The notes beneath the pieces are model-generated. The model was given only the letters and a program-made list of their open reading frames with translations. It did not search any database and was not told the DNA's origin. This document shows, piece after piece, positions 57,818-57,928 of a stretch of DNA of 57,928 bases (positions are counted from its first letter, which is position 1; every line of letters starts with the position of its first letter). The translations under genes were made by a program, and so were the position numbers. This stretch comes from Bacteroidales bacterium (GTDB taxonomy: Bacteria > Bacteroidota > Bacteroidia > Bacteroidales > JAADJA01). The DNA lies in the NCBI GenBank assembly GCA_016783885.1, contig JADHVR010000014.1:1-57928 (forward strand). The letters run 5' to 3'.

Positions 57818-57928
57818 TTATTCCTTTTCTAGTAATTCTTCTATCTCTTTTTTGAGTTTTGGCAGATGTTTTGTCACAATCCCCCATATTATAACATCAT
57901 CAACTTTATCGTATCCATGTATAACCCA
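57818..57928 (-). CDS. HepT-like toxin (DUF86), C-terminus only
   Basis: 36 residues read leftward from the window edge (WVIHGYDKVDDVIIWGIVTK..) to a TAA at 57820-57818. The IHGYD run corresponds to the HepT RNase motif RNxxxHxY, and IIWGIV..HLPKLKKEIEELL is the family's C-terminal helix. HepT pairs with an MNT nucleotidyltransferase antitoxin, which should lie beyond the right edge. The 5' part is not in the window. Confidence 0.75.
   Translation of the reverse strand, partial: WVIHGYDKVDDVIIWGIVTKHLPKLKKEIEELLEKE

Noticed and set aside
1..57928. CRISPR array or prophage
   Set aside because: No regularly spaced direct repeats and no phage structural, integrase or lysis genes were seen.

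Overview
The window reads as chromosome of a low-GC member of the Bacteroidota, probably uncultured or little studied. Signs of this are the fused lpxC-fabZ gene, two secreted peptidases with type IX secretion C-terminal sorting domains, the gene order bamD / Rpb6-like omega / coaBC / DUF4835 / recN, the VTC-DUF4956 pair, the near absence of Shine-Dalgarno sequences, and repeated TAnnTTTG promoter -7 boxes upstream of genes.

Layout. 1-1989 is accessory: the end of an insertion sequence, then two tandem copies of a VapBC-like toxin-antitoxin unit. 2172-8686 (+) holds a membrane metallophosphoesterase, a UvrD/PcrA helicase, a P-loop remnant and a malic enzyme. 8741-14107 (-) holds an adenylyl cyclase with TPRs and a ygeY-ygeW pair. 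14357-18936 (+) holds YigZ, DnaA, an LMW phosphatase, a PLP dehydratase and an RsmI-like methylase, followed by tRNA-Ser (-). 19279-22587 (+) is a four-gene unit (HlyD-like protein, VTC, DUF4956, sugar nucleotidyltransferase), followed by an AddB-like nuclease and a phospholipase D/cardiolipin synthase. 26984-30906 (-) is a lipid A block (lpxC-fabZ, lpxA, efp, lpxD-like). 31058-34951 (+) is gcvT-comB-DPP III. 35066-38796 (-) carries a universal stress protein, an HD protein and a HAMP adenylyl cyclase. 38924-46796 (+) carries DUF6913, a DapA-like protein, two tandem M14 peptidases and a membrane spermidine-synthase-like protein. 46887-49495 (-) has a lysine-rich membrane protein and an alpha-oxoamine synthase. 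49660-56909 (+) is the bamD to recN block plus an acyl-CoA dehydrogenase. 56910-57928 is accessory again: a small membrane protein and the end of a HepT toxin gene.

Most of the window is housekeeping: envelope assembly, replication and repair, central metabolism and cyclic-nucleotide signalling. The less ordinary signals are these. The duplicated toxin-antitoxin units have near-identical flanks and promoters but divergent cores. A decayed toxin-antitoxin module sits inside the conserved bamD-recN block, bracketed by a 13-bp near-identical direct repeat. A family of MITE-like palindromic repeats is present. The DapA homologue has lost two of three catalytic-triad residues, and its last codons lie in a dispersed repeat. 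DnaA has a Ser in place of the first Walker A Gly. The YgeY/YgeW pair lacks the rest of its usual pathway. The HlyD/VTC/DUF4956/nucleotidyltransferase operon has no characterised function. All assignments come from reading the sequence; no database search was run.
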